From positions 1-8,666 of the forward strand of contig JAIRRG010000154.1 of NCBI GenBank assembly GCA_031256095.1: DNA of 8,666 nucleotides. The letters are read 5' to 3'. The notes under the pieces were generated by a model. The model was not told the DNA's origin and did not search any database. It saw nothing but the letters and a program-made list of their open reading frames with translations. Origin of the DNA: Desulfobulbaceae bacterium (lineage in GTDB: Bacteria; Desulfobacterota; Desulfobulbia; Desulfobulbales; Desulfocapsaceae). The position numbers were made by a program, and so were the translations under genes. Numbering within the stretch: the first letter of the stretch is position 1; each line of letters opens with the position of its first letter. Of the stretch, positions 1-5,686 are shown piece by piece.

Positions 1-1757
1 CCGTAGGTGACAGCGGCGACGCCGCGTCCGGCCACGCTGACAAAGCCTTCGGCGGCGGCGGCGGGCAGGCCGCGTTGTTCCGCTGCCGCGACAATCGCCT
101 TGGCCAGTGGATGTTCGGAAAACTGTTCGATGCCCGCAGCCCAGGAAAGAATATCTTCCTCGGTGTATTGTCCTTTAGCGGTTTTTATTTTGATCAGTCG
201 CGGCTGCCCTTCGGTCAAGGTGCCAGTTTTGTCAAACAAAACGCTTCCTATTTTTTCTGCCTGCTGAAGGGCGGCGCCATTTTTCACGAGAATTCCCAGC
301 TGCGCTCCGCGCCCGGCGGCAACCATAATCGACATTGGTGTTGCCAGGCCCATGGCGCATGGGCAGGCGATGACCAAGACGGCGATTGCATATTTCAACG
401 CCTGGGCGAAGTCGCTGCCGCCGGCAAAGAACCAGAGGGCGCCAGTGAGCAGGGCGATGACCATCACTGACGGCACGAAATACAGGCTAATTTTATCGGC
501 CAGGTTGGCGATTGGCGCTTTTGAACCCTGCGCGTCCTGCACCAGACGGACAATCCTGGCCAGCACCGTTTCTTCCGGGAATCTGAGCGCTTCAATCCAA
601 AGAAGACCATAGTGATTAATCGCGCCACCGGTGACGGTATCCCCTACCTTTTTTGCCACCGGCATACTCTCGCCGGTCAGCATTGACTCATCGACTTCCG
701 ATTCGCCTTGTTCGATGCGGCCATCAATCGGGATGCGCTCGCCGGGTTTGACCAAGAGATGATCTCCTGGCTCTATTTCGGCGCAGGCAATTCTTTTTTG
801 CTGGTCGTCGGCGACGAGAGTCGCTTCTTCCGGGGCCAGCGACATCAGTTGCTCAATGGCTGCCGTCGTTCGCCCTTTGGCACGGGCCTCAAAAAATTTT
901 CCCAAAGAGACCAAAGCCAGCAGTACACCCACCGATTCAAAATATAATTCGGCGTGGGCGTCGGTGGTATGGCCTGAATGCGCCGGCATTTCCGCAAGAT
1001 TCCACAGCGAATAGATAAAGGCGGCGCCGGTGCCGACGGCAATCAGCGAATCCATGGTTGGCGCCCGCCGCCACAAGGCTGGCAAGCCGTCAAGATAAAA
1101 GGACCGCGTCAAGAACATGATTGGCAGCGTCAAAGCCAGTTGGACCAATCCGAGAAAAAGATGGTTGTCGATAAATACTTGCGGCGGCAGACCAGCCATC
1201 GGCCCCATCGCTAACCAGAGTAGCGGCAGAGCGAAAAGAAAAGTGAGAATCAAGCGACGGCGCATGGCCGCCAGTTCCGCCAGTTTTTCCTTGCGTCTGG
1301 CCAGATAGGAGGCTGTGCTCGAATTTTTTTTCCGCACCGTGAAGCCGGCCTTGCTCACTGCTGCCAACAGGCTGCGCAGGCTAGCTCCCGGTACCAGGCG
1401 CAGGCGGGCGCTTTCATCAGCCAAATTGACTTTGGCACTGAGTACGCCAGGTTGATTGGAGAGGACTTTTTCTAAACGGCTGGAGCAAGCGGCGCAGTGC
1501 ATGCCGGAAATTTCCAGTTCGACGCGGCGATCGTCGTCCAGGATTTTGATGGCAAACCCCAATAGGGCGATTTTTTTCTGGAGTTCCGGTATGGACAAAA
1601 GATTTTCGTCCCAGTTGAGACGCATGGTTTCTGTCGCCAGATTGACGCTGACCGCAGTGATGCCGGGCAGGGCGGCAACGACCCGCTCAATGCGGCTGGA
1701 GCAGGCGGCGCAGTGCATGCCGGAAACAGCGAACTGCCGTAATTGCGTGGAGTCCAT
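1..1757 (-). CDS. copA: Cu(+)-translocating P1B-type ATPase CopA, 3' end cut by the window
   Basis: This is an inner-membrane ATPase that exports cytosolic Cu(+) (or Ag(+)). I translated it from the minus strand: an open frame of 585 codons that leaves the window. Two N-terminal metal-binding HMA domains carry GMHCAAC (Cys16/Cys19 and Cys88/Cys91). Membrane helices start near residue 168. The actuator TGES is at 361-364. The transmembrane CPC metal site is at 465-467, in the form CPCAMGLATP, where the usual fifth residue is Leu. The phosphorylated Asp509 lies in DKTGT, and the N-domain SEHP His is at 549. The rest of the N and P domains and the last two helices lie outside the window, so the metal ligands there cannot be checked. 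The start ATG is preceded only by a weak CAGG/AAGG. HMA domains plus CPC argue for copper rather than Zn/Cd. copZ is divergently placed. Confidence 0.95.
   Translation of the reverse strand, partial: MDSTQLRQFAVSGMHCAACSSRIERVVAALPGITAVSVNLATETMRLNWDENLLSIPELQKKIALLGFAIKILDDDRRVELEISGMHCAACSSRLEKVLSNQPGVLSAKVNLADESARLRLVPGASLRSLLAAVSKAGFTVRKKNSSTASYLARRKEKLAELAAMRRRLILTFLFALPLLWLAMGPMAGLPPQVFIDNHLFLGLVQLALTLPIMFLTRSFYLDGLPALWRRAPTMDSLIAVGTGAAFIYSLWNLAEMPAHSGHTTDAHAELYFESVGVLLALVSLGKFFEARAKGRTTAAIEQLMSLAPEEATLVADDQQKRIACAEIEPGDHLLVKPGERIPIDGRIEQGESEVDESMLTGESMPVAKKVGDTVTGGAINHYGLLWIEALRFPEETVLARIVRLVQDAQGSKAPIANLADKISLYFVPSVMVIALLTGALWFFAGGSDFAQALKYAIAVLVIACPCAMGLATPMSIMVAAGRGAQLGILVKNGAALQQAEKIGSVLFDKTGTLTEGQPRLIKIKTAKGQYTEEDILSWAAGIEQFSEHPLAKAIVAAAEQRGLPAAAAEGFVSVAGRGVAAVTY
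1477..1726 (-). repeat. Duplicated HMA-domain DNA inside copA
   Basis: Two 34-bp copies, at 1477-1510 and 1693-1726, match at 33 of 34 positions and lie 216 bp (72 codons) apart in frame. They encode the SGMHCAACSSR-containing metal-binding loop of HMA domains 1 and 2. The flanking parts of the two domains are clearly more diverged at the DNA level. The protein similarity is normal for tandem HMA domains; the near-identity at codon level is less expected. Confidence 0.8.
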
Positions 1758-1861
1758 GCCTTAACCTGGAAAATGGAAGGGCTTCTTGAAAATATTTGCC
1801 ATTCAGCCTACCTTGCCGTTATCCGCTTCACCATTCAACTTGTTTTGCAGGAGGAGTTGCT
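1758..1861. promoter_or_regulatory. Divergent copA/copZ intergenic control region
   Basis: These 104 bp separate the copA and copZ start codons and must hold copZ transcription signals, and probably those of copA. For copZ a weak sigma70-like pair is TTGAAA (1786-1791) and TACCTT (1809-1814) with a 17-bp spacer; the -10 box matches only 3 of 6. The perfect Shine-Dalgarno AGGAGG (1849-1854) sits 7 nt before the copZ ATG. CCATTCA occurs twice in direct orientation (1799-1805 and 1831-1837), 32 bp apart. I could not make out a convincing CueR, CsoR or CopY operator, so copper regulation is expected from gene content but not shown. Confidence 0.45.
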
Positions 1862-2062
1862 ATGCACACAGCAAGCATTCAGGGCATGAGTTGTCAGCAC
1901 TGCGTGGCCTCGGTGGCCAAGGCGCTTCAGACTATTCCCGGCGTTTCCGAGGTCAGTGTCGATCTCAGCAAAGGAGAGGCGAATTATGCGGGCGATGTTA
2001 ACCCCGCCGTGGTCAAAGAGGCGATTAACGCCATCGGTTTCACCGCCCTTGAGGTGAAGTGA
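1862..2062 (+). CDS. copZ: CopZ-type copper chaperone (single HMA domain)
   Basis: This is a 66-residue cytosolic protein made of one HMA domain. It binds Cu(+) through Cys11 and Cys14 in GMSCQHC and would pass it to the HMA domains of the neighbouring CopA. The fold markers are in order: the metal loop, then GVSEVSVDLSKGEA, then AINAIGF near the C-terminus. The length is typical of stand-alone CopZ. I chose the ATG at 1862 because a perfect AGGAGG lies 7 nt upstream and the HMA fold begins there; the open frame extends further upstream (to 1796) but without domain content. Its His between the cysteines differs from the Ala seen in both CopA HMA sites. A mercury-binding MerP is unlikely because there is no signal peptide and copA is adjacent. 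Confidence 0.92.
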   Translation: MHTASIQGMSCQHCVASVAKALQTIPGVSEVSVDLSKGEANYAGDVNPAVVKEAINAIGFTALEVK

Positions 2063-2118
2063 TGAGGCGCGGGCGTTAGGTTGCGGCCCGGCTTTGTCCC
2101 CAGGCGGCAGAAAAAAGG

Positions 2119-2157
2119 AAATTGGCTGTTTGCCCTTTAGGCAGACAGCCAATTTTT
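2119..2157. terminator. Intrinsic terminator after copZ, probably bidirectional
   Basis: The arms 2121-2134 and 2140-2153 pair over 14 positions with one T-G wobble, around a 5-nt CTTTA loop. The stem can extend by two further A-T pairs at its base. A T run ends the right side (2153-2157) and an A run (2111-2116) lies on the left, so it could stop copZ transcription on the plus strand and the hydrolase transcript on the minus strand. It starts about 57 nt after the copZ stop. Its left-pointing side contains the last codons and original stop of the hydrolase remnant. Confidence 0.85.
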
Positions 2158-2525
2158 GATGATGCTGGCCAGTTGCCGGACATCCCTATATTGGTGATCT
2201 TCTCCAGCAATCTCGTGGATGGTGAATAAAGAATTCCCCGCCACTGCCGGCCGTAATTCGGCACATGGGCCGGTTTAAGCAGCTTTTGCCCGACGGCCAT
2301 CAGAGCCAAAAGCGCGCCCATCGACTTGCCGAACAGGAGATCGGCCTGTTCGCCGCGCAGCCGGTCCAATTCGGCGGAAATATCCATATGTTCCTCGTTT
2401 CCTCCATCCCAGTGCCAATAACGTTGGACCCGCGATTGCCACCGACTGTTGCCTGAGGCCGCCAACACTTTGACGGCCCAGGCTTCGGTTGGCGAGGAAA
2501 TTCCCGGCAGAAAAAGAACGCGCAT
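2137..2525 (-). pseudogene. Alpha/beta-hydrolase-like gene, frameshifted with an apparent internal deletion
   Basis: Reading leftward from ATG 2525, the product begins MRVLFLPGISSP and reaches the nucleophile elbow GKSMG (Ser68) and LLKPAHV near 2262. After that the frame gives unrelated sequence and runs on to a stop near 2076, inside the terminator region. In another frame, 2262 to the TAA at 2137-2139 encodes 41 residues with the expected hydrolase ending: AELRPAV, then GEDHQYRDV (candidate catalytic His), then IIKNWLSA. The two halves fit one protein, but the segment between them that normally carries the acid-bearing strand (roughly 40 residues, from family length) is absent. I infer a deletion whose length is not a multiple of three. 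The gene follows the CI-like regulator by 54 nt and probably shares its transcript. A TTG at 2558 is a possible earlier start. The substrate is unknown. An intact protein with a new tail is possible but less likely. Confidence 0.72.
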
Positions 2526-2579
2526 GACCTGTTTTTGCCCTTGCTTTCTTATCCCCAATTCGAGTTTTCGTCCGTACCG

Positions 2580-3146
2580 TCAAATGGCGTCTTCGCCTTT
2601 GCTATTCCCATCGGCGACCGCAGGCGCTTTGGCGGCGGAGGACAGAGCCAGATTCAGCATAGTCATCATGCCGTCCATCGAGGCCCGTATCTGCGTCAGT
2701 TCGGCAAGAAGAAGCTTTTGCTCCCGTTCTTTTTCCAGAGATTCGGTCAATGCCTTGACTTGGGCTTCGAGAATTGCCTTGGCCTCACCGCCGGCATCAA
2801 TAATGGCCATGATCTGTTTGATCAATTCTGGCAGGCTCACTTTCTCGGAATAGTTCTTTTCGACCGCCACTTCGAGAACTTCCACATCCACATTTTTTTC
2901 AGCCTGTTGCGGCGTTCGACGGCGCCTGTGTCCCATGGCCTTGTCGGCCAGCATTGGCCCTTTGCCAGTTGTTACCCATTCTTCGCTCAATTCAGGGTTG
3001 CGCGAAAGAATCAATCGGGGATTGGCAATACGGCCTTTTTTCGTCCACGAATAAATCCGTGATTCCGGCACGCCGTAGTAGTGGGCAACGCCGCGTAATC
3101 CTTTTACTCCCAGATACTTGGATAAATCCATCAGCACTTTTTTCAT
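2580..3146 (-). CDS. CI-repressor-type DNA-binding protein with C-terminal coiled coil
   Basis: This 188-residue protein is probably a cytosolic transcription regulator. Residues 14-65 look like the phage CI-repressor helix-turn-helix family: GLRGVAHYYGVPESRIYSW, a short loop, then the hallmark LSEEWVTTGKGPM. A basic stretch RRRR (74-77) and a linker follow. Residues about 105-165 are helical and rich in Glu, Lys, Leu and Ala, with a likely coiled coil at 124-157 for oligomerisation. No LexA/CI-type Ser-Lys protease domain is visible, so it should not self-cleave. The ATG at 3146 is chosen because AGGAG lies 6 nt upstream; an in-frame extension to 3251 has no domain content. A palindrome overlaps its predicted promoter, suggesting autoregulation. 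The broken hydrolase gene follows. Its targets are unknown; it may be a domesticated phage gene or a host regulator. Confidence 0.75.
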   Translation of the reverse strand: MKKVLMDLSKYLGVKGLRGVAHYYGVPESRIYSWTKKGRIANPRLILSRNPELSEEWVTTGKGPMLADKAMGHRRRRTPQQAEKNVDVEVLEVAVEKNYSEKVSLPELIKQIMAIIDAGGEAKAILEAQVKALTESLEKEREQKLLLAELTQIRASMDGMMTMLNLALSSAAKAPAVADGNSKGEDAI

Positions 3147-3191
3147 ACTTCTCTCCTTGTTGTAGGTAACCGCCACTCCTTTTCCGTGGCA

Positions 3192-3232
3192 TTCTAATAT
3201 CGAAAATACTAGAACCTTACCCCTTCTAACAA
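3192..3232 (-). promoter_or_regulatory. Promoter with overlapping palindromic operator candidate for the CI-like gene
   Basis: On the minus strand, TTGTTA (3227-3232) and TATTTT (3203-3208) are 18 bp apart, each matching 4 of 6 consensus bases. An inverted repeat at 3192-3214 has 9-bp arms (TTCTAGTAT and ATATTAGAA) around a TTTCG spacer and pairs at 8 of 9 positions. It covers the -10 box and lies about 45 bp upstream of the start codon, a position suited to a repressor dimer. Binding by the neighbouring protein is inferred only. Confidence 0.45.
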
Positions 3233-3370
3233 TGAAAAACCCAAAATGCAAACTTTTTTACGTTTTAGGGCCAAAAAAAATCAAAATCCACTGCTGCTGT
3301 CTGCCCACTTCCTGTTTGCCGCTTTCCTCGTTGGCAAATAGCCGTTTCTTGGCAAGGCTGACTTTCCCAC

Positions 3371-3399
3371 TTGACACTAGAGCAAGATTGTGATTAGAT
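3371..3399 (+). promoter_or_regulatory. Candidate sigma70 promoter for the rimP-nusA-ylxR-infB operon
   Basis: A perfect -35 box TTGACA (3371-3376) is followed after 17 bp by TTAGAT (3394-3399), a weak -10 matching 3 of 6. Transcription would start near 3406, giving a leader of about 210 nt before rimP. The upstream stretch 3233-3370 shows only A/T runs and imperfect repeats, with no gene I can support. Confidence 0.5.
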
Positions 3400-3405
3400 T
3401 CCCGC

Positions 3406-3615
3406 TTAATTCCTTTTCTGTCTCCGCATGTGGACGATTTTTCTTGTCCCGGCGGTTTTGCCGGGCGTTGTGGCGGTGATTGACGCGGGATTGGGCGCGG
3501 GATCGCCATTTCGTTTGGCCCCGTCTCCCTTCCACGTTCGATGAAAGGATTGCAAAAGTGGGCTTTGCCCGCTTTTTTTTTGCGTGATTCAGGGCTTTGC
3601 CAAAACTGACGACCA
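3406..3615 (+). other. 5' leader of the rimP operon
   Basis: No gene track or known RNA family is evident in these 210 bases. They hold a GC-rich hairpin (CCCGGC 3448-3453, loop GGTTTT, GCCGGG 3460-3465), an unproven 38-codon open frame (3428-3544, no Shine-Dalgarno) and the terminator hairpin at 3554-3581. After the terminator only 34 nt remain before the rimP ATG, too few for a second full promoter upstream of a ribosome site. The layout is that of an attenuated leader; I recall that putative premature terminators upstream of rimP have been described in other proteobacteria. It might alternatively encode a small RNA. Confidence 0.45.
3554..3581 (+). terminator. Intrinsic terminator/attenuator in front of rimP
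   Basis: The stem pairs 3554-3563 (AAAAGTGGGC) with 3567-3576 (GCCCGCTTTT), including one T-G wobble, around a TTT loop, and continues into a run of nine T (3573-3581). It is a textbook intrinsic terminator on the plus strand. Because the only promoter candidate lies upstream of it and rimP starts 34 nt downstream, it probably sets how much RNA polymerase enters the operon. Confidence 0.8.
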
Positions 3616-4074
3616 ATGAGTCAGCCGATACTTGATGTGGTTGAAGACTTCAGTCGTTCCCTCCTGGCAGGGATGGGTCTGGAACTTTTTGACGCCCAGT
3701 TTCGCAAGGAGGGGCAGGGTTGGGTTCTGCGTCTGTTTATCGACCACCCGGAAGGTGTTTCGCTCGACCATTGCGAAAAAGTCAGTCGGGAATTGAGCGC
3801 TTTCCTCGATGTGGAAGACCTGATTGATCATCCTTATCATTTGGAAGTGTCGTCGCCCGGTCTTGACCGTCCGCTGCGTAATCCGGTCGAGTTCCGCCGT
3901 TTTCTTGGACGTCAGGCCAAGATCAAACTGCATGAAGCTGTGGACGGACAGAAAGTCTTCATTGGTGAAATTGTCGCGGCCGACGATGAGGCGGTGACGC
4001 TGAAGCTCGACAAAGGTGTTCTGGCGCGTTGCCTCCACGAGAAAATTGGCAAGGCGCGATTATATTTGGCTTGA
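3616..4074 (+). CDS. rimP: Ribosome maturation factor RimP
   Basis: RimP is a 152-residue cytosolic protein that binds the 30S subunit and helps late assembly around S12 and the 16S central pseudoknot. The N-terminal alpha/beta domain (about 1-85) carries GLELFDAQF, VLRLFIDHPEGVSLDHCEKVSREL and the family signature LEVSSPGLDRPL (76-87). The C-terminal SH3-like domain follows, with RFLGRQAKIKL near 95. Length and first position in a nusA-infB operon are standard. The ATG at 3616 is the only start that keeps the N-terminal helix, but no Shine-Dalgarno is visible before it. nusA follows after 35 nt. Confidence 0.95.
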   Translation: MSQPILDVVEDFSRSLLAGMGLELFDAQFRKEGQGWVLRLFIDHPEGVSLDHCEKVSRELSAFLDVEDLIDHPYHLEVSSPGLDRPLRNPVEFRRFLGRQAKIKLHEAVDGQKVFIGEIVAADDEAVTLKLDKGVLARCLHEKIGKARLYLA

Positions 4075-4109
4075 TTGATGATTTGTACGGCAGAAAAATG
4101 GAGTGAAAA

Positions 4110-5381
4110 ATGCACTCGGAACTGAAACGGATGATTGAGACGATCTGCAGGGATCGCGGCTTTGACCGGGGTTTTCTCATCGAGGCCATCGAAGAGGCGG
4201 TGCTGTCTGCCGCCAAGAAGAAATTCGGCAACCGGCGGGAGTTGGAAGTGCAATATAACGACGAATATGGCGACATTGAAGTCTTTCAGTTCCGCAAGGT
4301 GGTTGAAACAGTTGAGGATGACCAGACGCAAATCTCGCTAGAAGAGGCTCGTCTAATTGACCCGGAGGCGCAGCTTGGTTTTGAGTTGGGCGCGCGCATG
4401 GAAAAGGTCGCGGAACTGGGCCGTATCGCCGCCCAATCGGCGCGGCAGGTCATCGTCCATAAGATGCGCGAGGCTGAGCGTGAAGTCGTTTACGATATGT
4501 TTAAGGGGCGGGTCGGCGAAGTGGTCAGCGGTTTGGTGCAACGTTTCGACCGCGGCGACATGATCGTCAATCTGGGGCGGACGGAGGCGGTCTTGCCGAA
4601 AGACCAGCAGATTCCCAAACGCTCGTTCAAACAAGGTGACCGTATCCGGGCGTTTTTGCTGGAAGTGCGCCAGACCAGCCACGATTCCCAATTGATTCTC
4701 TCCCGGACCAGCAACGAATTTCTCGCCAAACTGTTCAAAATGGAAGTGCCAGAGATCGCCCAGGGCATCGTCAAAATCATGGGTGTCAGCCGCGATCCAG
4801 GTTTCCGGGCTAAAATCGCTGTCAGTTCCACGGAAATCGACGTTGATCCGGTCGGCGCCTGCGTTGGCATGAAGGGTTCGCGGGTGCAAAATGTTGTCCA
4901 GGAGTTGCAGGGCGAGCGCATCGACATTGTCCCCTGGAATCCCGACCCGGCTAAATATGTCTGCAACGCCATGGCCCCGGCCCAGGTGTCGATTGTCCGT
5001 GTTGATGAGGATAACAAATCACTTTTGGTGGTAGTGCCGGGTGACCAGTTGTCGTTGGCGATTGGCAAACAGGGGCAGAATGTGCGCCTGGCCTCACGGC
5101 TGCTTGGCTGGCGTATTGACGTGAAAAGTGAGCAACGTTACGCCAACCTGGAAGATCCCGGCTACCAGTCGATATTGGCTTTGGATGGCGTTGACGAGTC
5201 GCTTGCCGACCAGATTTTTGCCAAAGGGATTGTCTCGGCGGAGGATTTTGCCAGCCGTGATATCGAAGAGATTGCCTCGCTGCGTTCAATTGACCGCGAG
5301 TTTGCCGAAATGATTCTTGAATCGGCTAGGGTTGCGGTTGGCATGGCGAAAGTGCCGCTGGCCGATTCCGAACAGGTTTGA
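4110..5381 (+). CDS. nusA: Transcription termination/antitermination factor NusA
   Basis: NusA binds RNA polymerase and nascent RNA, promotes pausing and intrinsic termination, and takes part in antitermination on rRNA. The 423 residues show the polymerase-binding N-terminal domain (about 1-125), then the S1 domain (about 134-200, GEVVSGLVQRF). KH1 follows (about 205-280) with the GACVGMKGSR loop at 249-258, then KH2 (about 283-345) with LAIGKQGQNVRLA at 316-328. One helix-hairpin-helix-type C-terminal segment (about 350-410) closes the protein. It is shorter than the roughly 495-residue E. coli protein, which has two acidic repeats; a reduced C-terminus is common outside Gammaproteobacteria. 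GGAG (4100-4103) lies 6 nt before the ATG. The TGA overlaps the TTG start of ylxR by 4 nt. Self-regulation through the leader terminator upstream of rimP is a reasonable guess. Confidence 0.97.
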   Translation: MHSELKRMIETICRDRGFDRGFLIEAIEEAVLSAAKKKFGNRRELEVQYNDEYGDIEVFQFRKVVETVEDDQTQISLEEARLIDPEAQLGFELGARMEKVAELGRIAAQSARQVIVHKMREAEREVVYDMFKGRVGEVVSGLVQRFDRGDMIVNLGRTEAVLPKDQQIPKRSFKQGDRIRAFLLEVRQTSHDSQLILSRTSNEFLAKLFKMEVPEIAQGIVKIMGVSRDPGFRAKIAVSSTEIDVDPVGACVGMKGSRVQNVVQELQGERIDIVPWNPDPAKYVCNAMAPAQVSIVRVDEDNKSLLVVVPGDQLSLAIGKQGQNVRLASRLLGWRIDVKSEQRYANLEDPGYQSILALDGVDESLADQIFAKGIVSAEDFASRDIEEIASLRSIDREFAEMILESARVAVGMAKVPLADSEQV

Positions 5382-5686
5382 AAATTTTGCCGGTTACGCC
5401 GCAAAGAACCTGTGTGATTTGCCGGGCGCGGATGGACAAACGCTTGCTCGCGCGGTTTACTTGGCGTGATGGGCGGGCAGTGGCCGACGGCAGCCGTTCG
5501 GCGAGCCGTCCGGCGGCAGGGCGGGGAGTATATGTCTGCCATCGGGGTGTTTGTCTGGAGAGGTTTTTACGGCGGCCCGACCGATGGCCGGGCTGGTTCA
5601 AAATGGCGCGGCGGAACGGCGGAGAGAGCGCCGGTATGAAGAATCAACAGGATGCGGCGGCAAGAAGAGACGGGGGCGGGGCATGA
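5378..5686 (+). CDS. ylxR: YlxR (RnpM) family RNA-binding protein
   Basis: This small DUF448 protein lies between nusA and infB, its usual place. In Bacillus subtilis the homologue, renamed RnpM, binds the RNase P RNA and modulates RNase P. The 102 residues show the family pattern: TPQRTCVICRARMDKRLLARF near the N-terminus (Cys12/Cys15) and GRGVYVCHRGVCLERFLRR at 48-66 (Cys54/Cys59). A low-complexity basic, Gly-rich tail follows. The start is probably TTG 5378, overlapping the nusA stop as TTGA, which suggests coupled translation. The in-frame TTG at 5387 is an alternative and sits 9 nt after AGG. The stop overlaps the infB start as ATGA. Its usual neighbour ylxQ is absent here. Confidence 0.88.
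   Translation: MKILPVTPQRTCVICRARMDKRLLARFTWRDGRAVADGSRSASRPAAGRGVYVCHRGVCLERFLRRPDRWPGWFKMARRNGGESAGMKNQQDAAARRDGGGA

Noticed and set aside
75..470. Plus-strand open frames across 7-1308 and 1456-1764
   Set aside because: They lie antisense to copA, whose minus frame carries all P1B-ATPase motifs; their translations are compositionally odd and match nothing.
1811..1833. MerR-family (CueR-like) operator in the copA/copZ gap, suggested by ACCTTGCC and CTTCACC
   Set aside because: The halves do not form the needed inverted repeat and the promoter spacer is 17 bp, not the 19-20 bp typical of these sites.
2535..3062. A 175-residue plus-strand open frame opposite the CI-like gene
   Set aside because: It is the mirror of a well-supported HTH/coiled-coil gene and has no recognisable domain or ribosome site.
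3400..3553. A tRNA, SRP RNA or 6S RNA in the rimP leader
   Set aside because: The GTTCGAT at 3536-3542 has no complementary T-stem around it and there is no CCA end; SRP and 6S hallmark sequences are absent.
3258..3616. Minus-strand frames (83 and 79 residues) in the gene-free stretch
   Set aside because: They are Pro/Arg/Lys-rich with no domain and no Shine-Dalgarno that I could see, and they lie antisense to the leader and terminator.
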